DNA from: Ramlibacter alkalitolerans
GTDB taxonomy: Bacteria; Pseudomonadota; Gammaproteobacteria; Burkholderiales; Burkholderiaceae_C
Assembly (NCBI RefSeq): GCF_016722765.1
Contig: NZ_JAEQND010000006.1
Span: forward strand, 310,001 to 374,000
Direction of reading: 5' to 3'
DNA length: 64,000 nt
Positions within the stretch are counted from its first letter, which is position 1. Each line of letters begins with the position of its first letter. Made by a program: the position numbers and the translations under genes. This document shows positions 54,108 to 62,698 of this stretch, one piece after another. The notes below the pieces were generated by a model. It saw only the letters and a program-made list of their open reading frames with translations, searched no databases and was not told where the DNA came from.

Positions 54108-55526
54108 TCAGCAAGGCATCTCCGCGTTCTTGCGCGCGTAGAACCACCAGGTCACCGCAATGCACAGCAGGTAGAACGCAATGAAGATGTACAGCGCCGC
54201 TTCCGGCCCGCCGGTCATCGTGATGGAGGTGCCGTAGCTCTTGGGAATGAAGAAGCCGCCGTAGGCCGCGAAGGCGGCGGTGAATCCGAGCGTCGCGGCG
54301 CCTTCGGTGTTGCCTTCCTTCGTCGCCCGCGCCATCGCATCGCGGTCGGACCTGTCGACGCCGTCCAGCGCCTGGTTCAGGAAGATCACGGGGATCATGC
54401 GGAAGGTCGAGCCGTTGCCGATGCCCGTGGTGAGGAACAGCACCAGGAACATGAGGAAGAAGCCGGCGAAGTCGCCGCCCTGGCCGTTCACCGGCAGGAA
54501 GTACAGGACGCCCACCACCGCACAGGCCATCACCACGAAGTTCCAGAAGGTGACCCGGGCGCCACCGAGCTTGTCCGACAGCCAGCCGCCGAAAGGCCGG
54601 ATCACGGCGCCGACCAGCGGCCCCATCCACGCGTAGGCCAGCGGGTTGACGCTGGGGAACTGGCTCTTGATCAGGAGCGGGAAGCCCGCCGCATAGCCGA
54701 TGAAGGAACCGAAGGTCCCGAGATAGAGCAGGCACATCAGCCAGGTGTGCTTGCGGCCGAAGATCGTGGCTTGCGTGGCGAAGGAGGCCTTGGCATCCGC
54801 GATGTCGTTCATGCCGAACCAGGCGGCCACGGAGGCGAGCGCGATCCACGGCACCCAGACGAAGGCGGCGTTCTGCGTCCACACCTTCACCGCCTGGCCG
54901 TCCTTGACGATCGATTGCGCGTCGCCCCCGAGCACCCCGAACACGCCGGCCGTGATCACCAGCGGGCTGAGGAACTGCACCACCGAGACGCCGAGGTTGC
55001 CGAGGCCCGCGTTCACGCCGAGCGCCGAGCCCTTGCGCTCCTTCGGGAAGAAGAAGCTGATGTTGGCCATGCTGGAGGAGAAGTTGCCCCCGCCCAGCCC
55101 GCACAGCAGTGCGAGCATCAGCATGGTCGGATAGGTCGTGGTGTTGTCCTGCACCGCCAAGCCGATCCCGATGGCCGGGAACAGCAGCGAGGCGGTGGAG
55201 ATCGCCGTCCAGCGCCGGCCGCCCACCAGCGGCACGATGAAGGAGTAGAAGATCCGCAGCGTCGCGCCCGAGAGCGCCGGCGCCGCGGCCAGCCAGAACA
55301 GCTGGTTGGTCGAGTACTTGAAGCCCAGCGCCGGCAGGCCCACGGCCACCACGCTCCAGACCTGCCAGACGGCGAAGGCAAGGAACAGGGCCGGCACGCT
55401 GATCCAGAGGTTGATCTTGGCGATGGCCTCGCCTTCGCGTTCCCAGAAGGCCTTGTCCTCCGGCGTCCAGATCGTCAGGGTGCGTCCCGGCCGTGCGAGC
55501 GGGACATGGGAAGTGCTCAATGCCAT
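54108..55526 (-). CDS. narK: Nitrate/nitrite antiporter, NarK2-like
   Basis: 472 residues after AAGGAGA. Major facilitator with about 12 helices and an N-terminal extension of some 35 residues (TPEDKAFWEREGEAIAKINL). Nitrate signature segments GGGNFSSSMANISFFFP and GNGSTFRMIPVIF are present. Probably exports nitrite in exchange for nitrate. Second of two adjacent narK genes, 16 bases after the first and 19 bases before narG. Confidence 0.93.
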   Translation of the reverse strand: MALSTSHVPLARPGRTLTIWTPEDKAFWEREGEAIAKINLWISVPALFLAFAVWQVWSVVAVGLPALGFKYSTNQLFWLAAAPALSGATLRIFYSFIVPLVGGRRWTAISTASLLFPAIGIGLAVQDNTTTYPTMLMLALLCGLGGGNFSSSMANISFFFPKERKGSALGVNAGLGNLGVSVVQFLSPLVITAGVFGVLGGDAQSIVKDGQAVKVWTQNAAFVWVPWIALASVAAWFGMNDIADAKASFATQATIFGRKHTWLMCLLYLGTFGSFIGYAAGFPLLIKSQFPSVNPLAYAWMGPLVGAVIRPFGGWLSDKLGGARVTFWNFVVMACAVVGVLYFLPVNGQGGDFAGFFLMFLVLFLTTGIGNGSTFRMIPVIFLNQALDGVDRSDRDAMARATKEGNTEGAATLGFTAAFAAYGGFFIPKSYGTSITMTGGPEAALYIFIAFYLLCIAVTWWFYARKNAEMPC

Positions 55527-55542
55527 GGCGAATCTCCTTGGC

Positions 55543-56856
55543 TCAATGCGAGAACGAGGGGGAAGCGGGGGCGTGGTCGCCCATCACCTCGGTGCGGCGC
55601 ACTTCGGTGAGGTACATCCAGATCAGGGACACCCAGACCACGCCGTACATCAGCCAGAAGGCGCTGGAACGGATGCCGGTGAGGTCCATGAGCACGCCGA
55701 ACAGGATCGGCAGGAAGAAGCCGCCGAGCCCGCCGGCCAGGCCCACGATGCCGGAGATCGTGCCGATGTTCTTCGGGTAGTCGTCGCTGATGTACTTGAA
55801 CACGCTCGCCTTGCCGAAGGCCCAGGCGATGCCCAGCACGAACATCAGCCCGGTGAAGGCGTAGACGTTCAGGCCGATGTGGAAACTCTGGGGCCCGTTG
55901 ATCGTGGTGATCGTGAGGTCGGTCTGCGGATACGAGAGCAGGAACAGGCAGATCCAGCTCACCCACATGACCCACCACGTCATCTGGTGGGCGCCGTACT
56001 TGTCCGACAGCCAGCCGCCGATGGCGCGCAGCACGCCCCCGGGCAGCGAGAAGCACGCGGCCAGCAGGGCGGCCACCCGGATGTCGAGGCCGAACTCGCC
56101 GACGTAGTACTGCACCATCCACAGCGACAGCGCCACATAGCCGCCGAACACGATGCTGTAGTACTGGCAGTAGCGCAGCACCTTCGGGTCCTTCAGCGCC
56201 TTGAGCTGGTCGCGGAAGGTGACGGTGGCGGGCACCAGGTGGTTCGGGTTGCTGTGGCTGAAGAACCAGAACAGGAGCACCGTTCCCAGCATCACGGCCG
56301 CATACACCTGCGGCACCGCCTGCCAGCCGAGCGCCACCAGGATCACCGGGGCCAGGAACTTGTTGACCGCCGCGCCGGAGTTGCCCGCGCCGTACACGCC
56401 CATCGCGAAACCCTGGCGGTTCTTCGGGAACCAGCGGGCGACGTAGGGCGTGCCGACGGAGAAGGAGCCGCCCGCCAGGCCGACGAACAGGCCGATGACG
56501 AGGAAGTGCCAGTACTGGGTGGCGGACGCCATCAGCCAGATTGCCGGCACCGTGACGGCCATCAGGGTGGCCAGCACGATGCGGCCGCCGAAGCGGTCGG
56601 TCCAGATGCCCAGGGGCACGCGGATCAGCGAGCCGGTCAGCACCGGCATGGCGGTGAGCAGGCCGAATTCGGTGGCGTTGAGGTTCAGCGCCTTCCGGAT
56701 CGGGATGCCGATGACGCCGAACATCATCCACACCATGAAGCACACGGTGAAGGACAGGGTGCTGACAGCGAGCACCGACCACGCGCGGCGCGTGGAGGAC
56801 GGCGCGGCGCGGGCCGCGGAAGCGCGGCGGGCGGCGGGAAGGGTTGCGGCGGACAC
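55543..56856 (-). CDS. narK: Nitrate transporter, NarK1-like
   Basis: 437 residues from GTG 56856 (AAGGAA ten bases upstream; the frame is open 135 codons upstream across the intergenic region, which I treat as non-coding). Twelve helices. Signatures GGSFSVGTPYVARWFP and AWAFGKASVFKYISDDYP are typical of NarK/NasA nitrate porters. Likely the nitrate-proton symporter that starts nitrate respiration. First gene of narK-narK-narGHJI-parvulin. Confidence 0.92.
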   Translation of the reverse strand: MSAATLPAARRASAARAAPSSTRRAWSVLAVSTLSFTVCFMVWMMFGVIGIPIRKALNLNATEFGLLTAMPVLTGSLIRVPLGIWTDRFGGRIVLATLMAVTVPAIWLMASATQYWHFLVIGLFVGLAGGSFSVGTPYVARWFPKNRQGFAMGVYGAGNSGAAVNKFLAPVILVALGWQAVPQVYAAVMLGTVLLFWFFSHSNPNHLVPATVTFRDQLKALKDPKVLRYCQYYSIVFGGYVALSLWMVQYYVGEFGLDIRVAALLAACFSLPGGVLRAIGGWLSDKYGAHQMTWWVMWVSWICLFLLSYPQTDLTITTINGPQSFHIGLNVYAFTGLMFVLGIAWAFGKASVFKYISDDYPKNIGTISGIVGLAGGLGGFFLPILFGVLMDLTGIRSSAFWLMYGVVWVSLIWMYLTEVRRTEVMGDHAPASPSFSH

Positions 56857-57008
56857 GATGGGCTGGTTCCTTGTGCGGGTCGACCAGGCAACTGTGGGCG
56901 CACGGGGCCGCGGCGAACATCCCTCCGTGGACCAGCCCTGCCGCGGCGGAAGAACGATGCGCCATCGTTCGCCGGAACTAGTCGCGCCGCCAGCTTGATC
57001 TGGCGCAA
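56857..57008 (-). promoter_or_regulatory. narK leader region with dyad
   Basis: Upstream region of the nar operon. It contains a perfect dyad GAACGATG-CGC-CATCGTTC (56952-56970) and, at its far end, the FNR-like box. A TAGTTC at 56980-56975 (minus strand) is the nearest -10-like hexamer. Confidence 0.45.
56995..57008. promoter_or_regulatory. FNR/DNR-like box TTGAT-CTGG-CGCAA
   Basis: Eight of ten positions match TTGAT-N4-ATCAA. Centred at 57001.5. It lies exactly 41.5 bases before the predicted start of the small RNA at 57043 on the plus strand, the classic activator position, and 145 bases before the narK start codon on the other strand. Confidence 0.6.
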
Positions 57009-57042
57009 GGTCGGCCGGCGGCGGGCGTCGTAAGCTGTCTTC

Positions 57043-57138
57043 ACTCGCCGATGGATACGGCGAGCCTCCTGACGCATCGAGCGTCACCCCCGCCGCAAGC
57101 GGGGCTGAGAGCGGCCTGACGGACCGCTCTCTCGTTTT
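57043..57138 (+). ncRNA. Candidate anaerobically induced small RNA
   Basis: About 96 bases forming four consecutive perfect hairpins. H1: CTCGCCG/CGGCGAG (57044-57064). H2: TGACGC/GCGTCA (57070-57086). H3: CCCCGC/GCGGGG (57088-57104). H4: GAGAGCGG/CCGCTCTC (57107-57131), followed by TCGTTTT as a terminator. Between H1 and H2 lies an unpaired CCTCC, complementary to ribosome binding sites. A -10-like TAAGCT (57031-57036) and the FNR-like box precede it at activator spacing. No open reading frame explains it. Alternatively it is structured leader DNA of the narK operon on the other strand. Not a family I recognise. Confidence 0.45.
57107..57138 (+). terminator. Terminator hairpin of the candidate small RNA
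   Basis: Perfect 8-bp stem GAGAGCGG/CCGCTCTC, 9-base loop, followed by TCGTTTTC. No plus-strand gene lies upstream, so a terminator here makes sense only for a short plus-strand transcript. Confidence 0.5.
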
Positions 57139-57180
57139 CGGGGCGGCGCAATTGCTTGCATCCCAGCCTGCGGATCCGCC

Positions 57181-57210
57181 AAGAGAAAAGGGCCTTGCGA
57201 AGAAGGCCCT
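57181..57210 (-). terminator. Terminator of the nrfHA operon
   Basis: On the minus strand: AGGGCCTT, CTTCGC loop, AAGGCCCT, then TTTTCTCTT. It lies 23 bases after the nrfA stop and isolates nrfHA from the narK promoter. Confidence 0.85.
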
Positions 57211-57232
57211 CGTGCGCGGAACGACCCGGCTG

Positions 57233-58750
57233 CTACTTCGCCGGCGCCACCACCGTCGCAACGATGCTCGCCGTCGCCTGCGCCTGCGCCGCCTTCACCA
57301 CCGGCACCGCGCCGCGCCGCAGCGCGGCGAGTTCAGCCTGGCGCGCGTAGTCGATCGCTTCGCCCAGCACGCGCGCTGCTTCCTGCGGCGCATGGAAGCC
57401 CATCGAGTTTTCCGCCGCGATGAAGTCCAGCCGCCACTGCGCCTTGCGCTGCAACTCGAGCGCCGCCGCGAGTTCCTGCTCGCTGGCGCCGTCCTTCTTC
57501 GCCTGCACGATCGCATCCAGCATGGCGTCGATCGCCACGCCGCCGCGCTGCATCAGGTCGAAGTTGCGCTGCTGGATCTGGTCGACGCGGGCCTGGATCT
57601 CCTTCTCGGACATCCTGTGGCAGCCCTGGCATGCGCGGTTGATGTTCAGCAGCGGGCTGCGCACCCAGTGGTCGGAGACCTTGGTCGCGCCGTCGCGCGC
57701 ATAAGGCATGTGGCAGTCGGCGCAGGCCACGCCGCTGCGGGCATGCACGCCCTGGCTCCACAGCTCGAACTCGGGGTGCTGCGCCTTCAGGATGGGCGCC
57801 CCGGTTTCCGCCTGCTTGTAGTCGAAGAAGCGGCCGCCATCCGGCATCTTCGTCTCGTTCCAGAACACCTCGATCTGGTCGACGTTCGTGCCCTTGCCCC
57901 AGGGCGCCGTCAGCTTCATCGCCGAGGAGCAGTAGTACTCGATGTGGCACTGCGCGCACACGAAGGTGCGCATCTCGTTGCGCGTGGCTTGCGTGTTCGG
58001 ATCGTAGGGGGTGGCCCTGCCGCCGGCGCGCCAGCGCTCGATCGACGGTGCGAAGGGGGTCGCCGCACCGGAGTTCGCCAGCCGTTCGATCCCCTGCAGG
58101 AACGCCGGCCGCGTGACGATCAGCTTCATCGTGCTGGCGTCGTGGCAGTCGGGGCAGCTCACGGTCTGGGCGTGGCCCATGTCGTGCAGCTTCTTGCTCA
58201 ACTCCTTGTACGGGATCTTGTAGGTGGCCTCGAAGCCCTTGATCACGTCACCGCCGCCGAGCTCCCGGTAGAGCGGGATCACCGAGCCGTGGCAGTGCAG
58301 GCAGGAACCGGTCTGCGGCTTGGTCTGCCGCTGCGTGTTCTCCTGGTCCACCAGCATGTAGGCGTGGCCGCGGCGGTCGCGGTAGTCGATCGAGAACGCG
58401 TAGCCGAGGAACATGCGCTTGAGCCACGGATCGCGGTCGATCTTCTCCTGCGGCAGGGCCTCGCTGCCGCCGTGCCCGCCGAAGCGGGTGCGGGTGGTCT
58501 GCGCGGTGAGCTTGTAGGCGTCGTATTGCCTGGGCCAGTTCACGCCCCACTGGGCGGGATCGGTCGTGTCCTGCGTCACTTCGACCAGGCGCGCGGTGGT
58601 GACCTTCCCCTCCTGCTTGCGCTCGCTGATGTTCACCAGCAGTGCCGCCACGGCCACCGCCGCCAGCGCGGCGACGGCGGTCATCGACATCAGCGCCGGT
58701 GTGGAAATGCCGCGCGCCACGGCGGCGACGGGTCGGGATCCAGTCTTCAT
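57233..58750 (-). CDS. nrfA: Ammonia-forming cytochrome c nitrite reductase, all-CxxCH type
   Basis: 505 residues. N-terminal signal/anchor helix ([19 protein letters not shown]). Five haem sites, all CxxCH: 150-154, 199-203, 265-269, 343-347, 374-378. In most NrfA the first, catalytic haem is CxxCK; here it is CLHCH. The catalytic tyrosine segment [10 protein letters not shown] and the histidine before haem 4 ([19 protein letters not shown]) are kept. Periplasmic six-electron reduction of nitrite (and NO) to ammonium. Good GGAGGG site; 22 bases after nrfH. Confidence 0.93.
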   Translation of the reverse strand: MKTGSRPVAAVARGISTPALMSMTAVAALAAVAVAALLVNISERKQEGKVTTARLVEVTQDTTDPAQWGVNWPRQYDAYKLTAQTTRTRFGGHGGSEALPQEKIDRDPWLKRMFLGYAFSIDYRDRRGHAYMLVDQENTQRQTKPQTGSCLHCHGSVIPLYRELGGGDVIKGFEATYKIPYKELSKKLHDMGHAQTVSCPDCHDASTMKLIVTRPAFLQGIERLANSGAATPFAPSIERWRAGGRATPYDPNTQATRNEMRTFVCAQCHIEYYCSSAMKLTAPWGKGTNVDQIEVFWNETKMPDGGRFFDYKQAETGAPILKAQHPEFELWSQGVHARSGVACADCHMPYARDGATKVSDHWVRSPLLNINRACQGCHRMSEKEIQARVDQIQQRNFDLMQRGGVAIDAMLDAIVQAKKDGASEQELAAALELQRKAQWRLDFIAAENSMGFHAPQEAARVLGEAIDYARQAELAALRRGAVPVVKAAQAQATASIVATVVAPAK

Positions 58751-58772
58751 GAAAAGCCCTCCGGTATTCTGG

Positions 58773-59285
58773 TCAGGTCTGCGGCCCGCCGAGGCCCGCG
58801 CGCTCGCCGTGGCCGGCGCCCGCGTGGCAGTGCACGCAGCTCGCTTCCTCCGCCGGGCCGCGCTCCATCACGGCGTCGTGCACGAGGTCGCGGTGGCAGG
58901 CCAGGCAGTTGTCCTGCACGATGTCGCTGTTGAAGGCCTTGATCGCGATCGGCTCGTCGAAGTCCTGCAGCGTGTAGGCCTTGGCGTGGTTGAAGCCGTT
59001 GCGTGCCTTGGCGTAGTACTGGCCGACGAAGCCTCGCGGCAGGTGGCAGTCGTTGCACACGGCGACGTGGTGGTGGCTGGCCTTCTGCCAGGCGTCGTAC
59101 TGCGCCTGCATGATGTGGCAGTTGGCGCAGACCTTCGGCTCCGAACTCAGGTAGGACAAGCCCTCCGCGTACACCATGGCGTAGCCGGCGATGCCCAGTG
59201 CCGCGCCCGCGAAGAGGCCCAATGCCACCAGCCAGGGCGTGCTGCCCGCGATGCCGCGTTGCGGCGCTGCTTGTGCCGTGACCAC
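58773..59285 (-). CDS. nrfH: Tetrahaem quinol dehydrogenase, membrane anchor of NrfA
   Basis: 170 residues. GTG 59285 with AAGGGAG upstream. One N-terminal membrane helix ([20 protein letters not shown]) and four haem sites: CANCH 53-57, CNDCH 77-81, CLACH 127-131, CVHCH 150-154. NapC/NirT family; takes electrons from menaquinol or ubiquinol to NrfA. Transcribed from an FNR-type promoter with nrfA. Confidence 0.94.
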   Translation of the reverse strand: MVTAQAAPQRGIAGSTPWLVALGLFAGAALGIAGYAMVYAEGLSYLSSEPKVCANCHIMQAQYDAWQKASHHHVAVCNDCHLPRGFVGQYYAKARNGFNHAKAYTLQDFDEPIAIKAFNSDIVQDNCLACHRDLVHDAVMERGPAEEASCVHCHAGAGHGERAGLGGPQT

Positions 59286-59336
59286 ATGCGCTCCCTTTGC
59301 CTGCGCTCCGGTCCGCGATCGTCCACGCAGGCTCGA

Positions 59337-59384
59337 CGCATCATTGATAGGCGCTGGCCGGCGGCCTTCCTTGATGGCCATCAA
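59337..59384 (-). promoter_or_regulatory. FNR-dependent promoter of nrfHA
   Basis: Perfect FNR consensus TTGAT-GGCC-ATCAA (59371-59384). On the minus strand a -10 TATCAA (59349-59344) puts the transcription start near 59336-59337, about 41 bases from the box centre, as in class II FNR activation. This start is about 50 bases before the nrfH GTG. Confidence 0.8.
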
Positions 59385-59508
59385 GACTGGCTCCCGGTCC
59401 GGGGATCCGGAGAGGTGTTCCTGTGTGCCGGGCCCGCGCCTGGTCAGGCCAGGCGTGAGCGATGCGAGCGCAAATGCGGCGCGCCGTCAGACCCGTCGGC
59501 GAGGCGCC

Positions 59509-59544
59509 AAAAAAAAGAGCCCGCAGGGCGAACCGGGCGGGCTC
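59509..59544 (-). terminator. Terminator of the nor-nsrR-nnrS cluster
   Basis: On the minus strand: GAGCCCGC, 12-base loop, GCGGGCTC, then eight T. It lies 35 bases after the nnrS stop. Strong canonical terminator. Confidence 0.9.
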
Positions 59545-59578
59545 AAGGGCTTGGAAAACGCAATTCAGGGCGTGCGGA

Positions 59579-60772
59579 TCACCCCGGCTGCCCATCGAGG
59601 CGCGGGCGGGTGAGCACGTTCCAGTAGCCCACGAAATACAGCGCGAAGCCGGCCGCCCAGAGGCCGGCGGAGCAGAGCACCGCCTCCATCATGTGCGCCG
59701 GCACCACCAGCGGCGCGAACACGCGCACGAAGGCGGCGGCGGCGACCAGCACGTAGCAGGTCACGTCGCGCCAGTCGGCGCGCAGCGGCCGCGCGGTGTG
59801 GCCGCGGGCCGTGCGCGTGAGCATGCCGATCACGAGTCCGCCGATGGCGCCGACGGTCAGCGCATGCACGGCGGCCGAAGGTGCGATCCAGCCGAAGGCG
59901 TTGAGCGCGCGGAACGCGAGGTGCACGGGAATCCATGCGTACGCGAGGTGCAGCACCCACACCAGCGGGTTGCGCAGCGTGGCCCAGGGTTGCCACAGCA
60001 GCCAGCGCACCAGGTGGGCGACGGCGGCGACCGCGGCGACCACGCCCACCAGCCACAGCGGCGCGTGCAGCGCATCCGCCGCAAGCACGGCCAGGACGGA
60101 GCCCAGCGCCACCGGCTCGAGGCGCGGGTGCCGCAGTGCGCGCGCGCCCGGCACGCCGTTGATGGTGAACATCGGGATCACGCGGCCACCCATCACGCAC
60201 AGGATGAACAGCACTGCGTCCAGTCCGATCTGGATGCCGGCCCATGCGGGCAGGGCGACCACGCCCAGCTGGTTGAGGTGCACGCACAGGGTGGCGGCGG
60301 CCATGAGCACCAGCAGACCGACGAAGAAGTAGTTGCGCCGGTTCCTGGCCTGGTAGAAGGGGATCGCCAGCGCGATCGCGGCGGCGAGCGGAAACGCGGT
60401 GTTGGCGAGCGCGGAGAGCCAGCCATAGGGCGTGAGCACCAGCACGCGCGCGGCCAGCCAGAGCGCCGCGATCGCCGCGAGCTTGCCGCCGGTGGGCGTG
60501 GGCCGGCCGCTCCAGTTGCGGCCCGCCGTGAACAGGAAGCCGACGATCACCGCCAGCGCGAAGCCGAACAGCATCTCGTGCGCATGCCACAGCGCCCCCG
60601 GCAGGTAGGGCGCCGACAGATGGCCCGTGAACTGCAGGGCCCACAGCAGGATCGACACGGCGGCGAAGCCGCTGGCCAGGAGGTAGAAGGGCCGGAAGCC
60701 CAGTTGCCAGAGGGCGAAGCCGCGCGGCGCGGCGCGCGCGGGCGGTTCCTCGATGCGGAAGAAGGAGCTCAT
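59579..60772 (-). CDS. nnrS: NnrS family protein
   Basis: 397 residues from ATG 60772, overlapping the upstream stop (ATGA). About 12 membrane helices. NnrS hallmarks: GFRPFYLLASGFA near 25, WHAHEMLFGFALAVIVGFLF near 62, GRVIPMFTINGV near 197, and GAIGGLVIGMLTRTARGHTARPL near 314. Haem- and copper-containing membrane protein that protects against NO stress in other bacteria. Last gene before the terminator. Confidence 0.95.
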   Translation of the reverse strand: MSSFFRIEEPPARAAPRGFALWQLGFRPFYLLASGFAAVSILLWALQFTGHLSAPYLPGALWHAHEMLFGFALAVIVGFLFTAGRNWSGRPTPTGGKLAAIAALWLAARVLVLTPYGWLSALANTAFPLAAAIALAIPFYQARNRRNYFFVGLLVLMAAATLCVHLNQLGVVALPAWAGIQIGLDAVLFILCVMGGRVIPMFTINGVPGARALRHPRLEPVALGSVLAVLAADALHAPLWLVGVVAAVAAVAHLVRWLLWQPWATLRNPLVWVLHLAYAWIPVHLAFRALNAFGWIAPSAAVHALTVGAIGGLVIGMLTRTARGHTARPLRADWRDVTCYVLVAAAAFVRVFAPLVVPAHMMEAVLCSAGLWAAGFALYFVGYWNVLTRPRLDGQPG

Positions 60773-61878
60773 GGTCTTTCGTCGGAAATGCGGCGCGGCC
60801 CGTGCCGCTGCCGCCAGGCCAGCGCTGCGCCGACCGCGGTGGCGGCGAACAGCACGATGGCGAGTGCGTTGAAAAGGGCGCCCTGGGCGCGCAGCTGGAA
60901 GCTGCTTGCGCCCAGGCCGAGCCGCACCGCCAGCGAGAGGTGCAGCACGGCCAGCGGCAGGTAGAAGAAGTTGCCGAACTGCAGCTTCACGCGGGCGACG
61001 GCCGGCAGGATCACCGGCGCGTGGCCCATGATCATGCTGATGATGAAGCCCAGGCCCAGCGCATGCAGCGCGCTGTCGCGGGCCGGCAGGCCGAGGGCCG
61101 TCGCGCCCCAGGCGAGGCCGCCGATGGCGAGCCAGACGTAGCCGCTCAGGAGGCACACGGCCATGTAGCGCGAAAGCCCTTCGGCCCTGACCGTGCGGCG
61201 CGCGATGTCGAAGGTGAGCAGCCAGGCGGCCAGGCCGCACAGGGCGGCGCCGAACAGCACGCCGCCGATGCGCGGCGCCAGCGCCGACATGGCGGCGCCC
61301 CAGGCGAGCGCGACCAGCACCAGGTGCAGCATGAGCTGGGCGCCGGGGCGGCGGCGCATCAGGCGCGTCATCTCCAGCCGTTCCGCCGCGATGGTCACGA
61401 CCAGGAAGGCGAACCACCACGGCAAGACCGTGCTGCTGTTGGCGCCCACGGCCAGCAGCACGTTGCCCGTGAACCAGGCCACGGCGCTGGCCAGCAGCAG
61501 CGCGGTGTGCGCGGCGGGCTGGCGCCGCAGCAGGAGCCCGTTGACGATCACGAAGGCGCCCGCGGCGAGCACGAAGAAGAGGGCGGCGAGGCCGCTCGCG
61601 TCGGCCAGCACGGCGACACCGCCGGCGCCGGACGCCAGCGGGGCGATCCAGGCGGCGGGATGCTTGAAGGCCACGGCGCGCTCGATGGAGATCACCGTCC
61701 CCATGAAGCCGCACATCATGAGCGCCGCATGCGAGAGCGCGGCGCGGGTGAGCCAGGGCGCGTCGACGGCGATGGGCAGGGCGATGCCCACGCGCAGCAG
61801 TCCGCCGGCGATGCCCGCCAGCAGGGATGCGGCGACGCAGGCGAGCAGCGTGCCGCCGAGGGCGGCGCGGGGGCTCAC
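60769..61878 (-). CDS. Polytopic membrane protein of the NO-response operon, function unknown
   Basis: 369 residues from GTG 61878, overlapping the DUF59 gene's stop (GTGA); an ATG at 61926 would add 16. About 11-12 hydrophobic helices with histidines in membrane positions (SHAALMMCGFMGTVISIERA, ALGLGFIISMIMGHAPVILP). The SMIMGHAP and GFMGTVIS segments recall NnrS, so it may be a distant relative. Co-occurrence with qNOR, NsrR and NnrS suggests a role in NO handling. Confidence 0.8.
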   Translation of the reverse strand: MSPRAALGGTLLACVAASLLAGIAGGLLRVGIALPIAVDAPWLTRAALSHAALMMCGFMGTVISIERAVAFKHPAAWIAPLASGAGGVAVLADASGLAALFFVLAAGAFVIVNGLLLRRQPAAHTALLLASAVAWFTGNVLLAVGANSSTVLPWWFAFLVVTIAAERLEMTRLMRRRPGAQLMLHLVLVALAWGAAMSALAPRIGGVLFGAALCGLAAWLLTFDIARRTVRAEGLSRYMAVCLLSGYVWLAIGGLAWGATALGLPARDSALHALGLGFIISMIMGHAPVILPAVARVKLQFGNFFYLPLAVLHLSLAVRLGLGASSFQLRAQGALFNALAIVLFAATAVGAALAWRQRHGPRRISDERP

Positions 61879-62210
61879 CAGCCCATGAAGCCGCGGGCTT
61901 GCTCGCTCATACGCTCGGGCGTCCATGGCGGTTCCCAGACCAGCTCCACGTGGATCAGCATGTCGGGCGGCAGGGCCCGATCGAGCTGGGTTTCGATGTC
62001 GTCGACGATGACGTCCGTGACCGGGCAGGCCGCCGAGGTCATGGTCACGTCCAGGTCGATGCGATTATCCTTGACGACGACGCCGTACACCAGGCCGACG
62101 TCGACGATGTTCAGGGCCACTTCCGGGTCGACCACGCGTTCGAGCGCGTCGACGATGAGCGGCAGCAGTTCCTGCGGCCCGTCATAGATGAAGCGGTTCT
62201 CGTCGCTCAT
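61875..62210 (-). CDS. DUF59/MIP18-family metal-sulfur cluster assembly protein
   Basis: 111 residues. Its ATG at 62210 shares a base with the nsrR stop. SufT/PaaD-type fold with DPEVALNIVDVGLVYGV and the reactive cysteine in TMTSAACPVTDVI near 66. Such proteins help load Fe-S clusters. In an NO-responsive operon it may repair clusters damaged by NO; that is inference. Confidence 0.88.
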   Translation of the reverse strand: MSDENRFIYDGPQELLPLIVDALERVVDPEVALNIVDVGLVYGVVVKDNRIDLDVTMTSAACPVTDVIVDDIETQLDRALPPDMLIHVELVWEPPWTPERMSEQARGFMGW

Positions 62211-62680
62211 CACACGGCCCTCGCGCGCCGGGCCTTGGCCTCCGCCTGCGGGTGGAACAGCACCTGCGCAAGCTCCTGGCGGTTGTTGACCAGGTGGGCG
62301 AGCGTGTACTTGTCCAGCACCGCGTAGAAGGCCTGGATCGCCTCGCCCAGCACACCGCGCAGGCGGCAGTTCGGCGCGATCGCGCAATCGCCGTCGGTGT
62401 CGCCGAAGCACTCGGCGAGTTGCGACAGCCCCTCCGTTTCGCGCACCACGCGGCCGACGATCATGGCCTCCGGCGGCATGCCCAGCTCCAGTCCGCCGCC
62501 CTTGCCGCGGACGTTGGTGAGCCAGCCCTGCTTGCCGAGGAAGTGAACCACCTTGACCAGGTGGTTCTCCGAGACCTGGAACGCGGTGGCGACCTGGGCG
62601 ATCGTCGCGCGCTCCACCGGCTGCGTGGCCAGGTAGATCAGCACGCGCAGGCTGTAGTCGGTGAAGGTGGTGAGCCTCAT
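62210..62680 (-). CDS. nsrR: Rrf2-family NO-sensing repressor
   Basis: 156 residues from ATG 62680. N-terminal winged helix (MRLTTFTDYSLRVLIYLA, recognition helix VSENHLVKVVHFLGK) and three cysteines for a [4Fe-4S] cluster in CFGDTDGDCAIAPNC. NO destroys the cluster and relieves repression of NO-detoxification genes. Located right after the NO reductase and before three probable NO-response genes. Confidence 0.94.
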   Translation of the reverse strand: MRLTTFTDYSLRVLIYLATQPVERATIAQVATAFQVSENHLVKVVHFLGKQGWLTNVRGKGGGLELGMPPEAMIVGRVVRETEGLSQLAECFGDTDGDCAIAPNCRLRGVLGEAIQAFYAVLDKYTLAHLVNNRQELAQVLFHPQAEAKARRARAV

Positions 62681-62698
62681 GGGTACCCCGGAAAGATG

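Noticed and set aside
50240..54184. A 1,314-codon open frame on the plus strand
   Set aside because: Antisense to narG, low-complexity product, no recognisable domain.
56857..57261. N-terminal extension of the first narK by 135 codons
   Set aside because: It would run through the candidate small RNA, two terminators and into nrfA; the extra residues are low-complexity and NarK proteins start at the GTG chosen.
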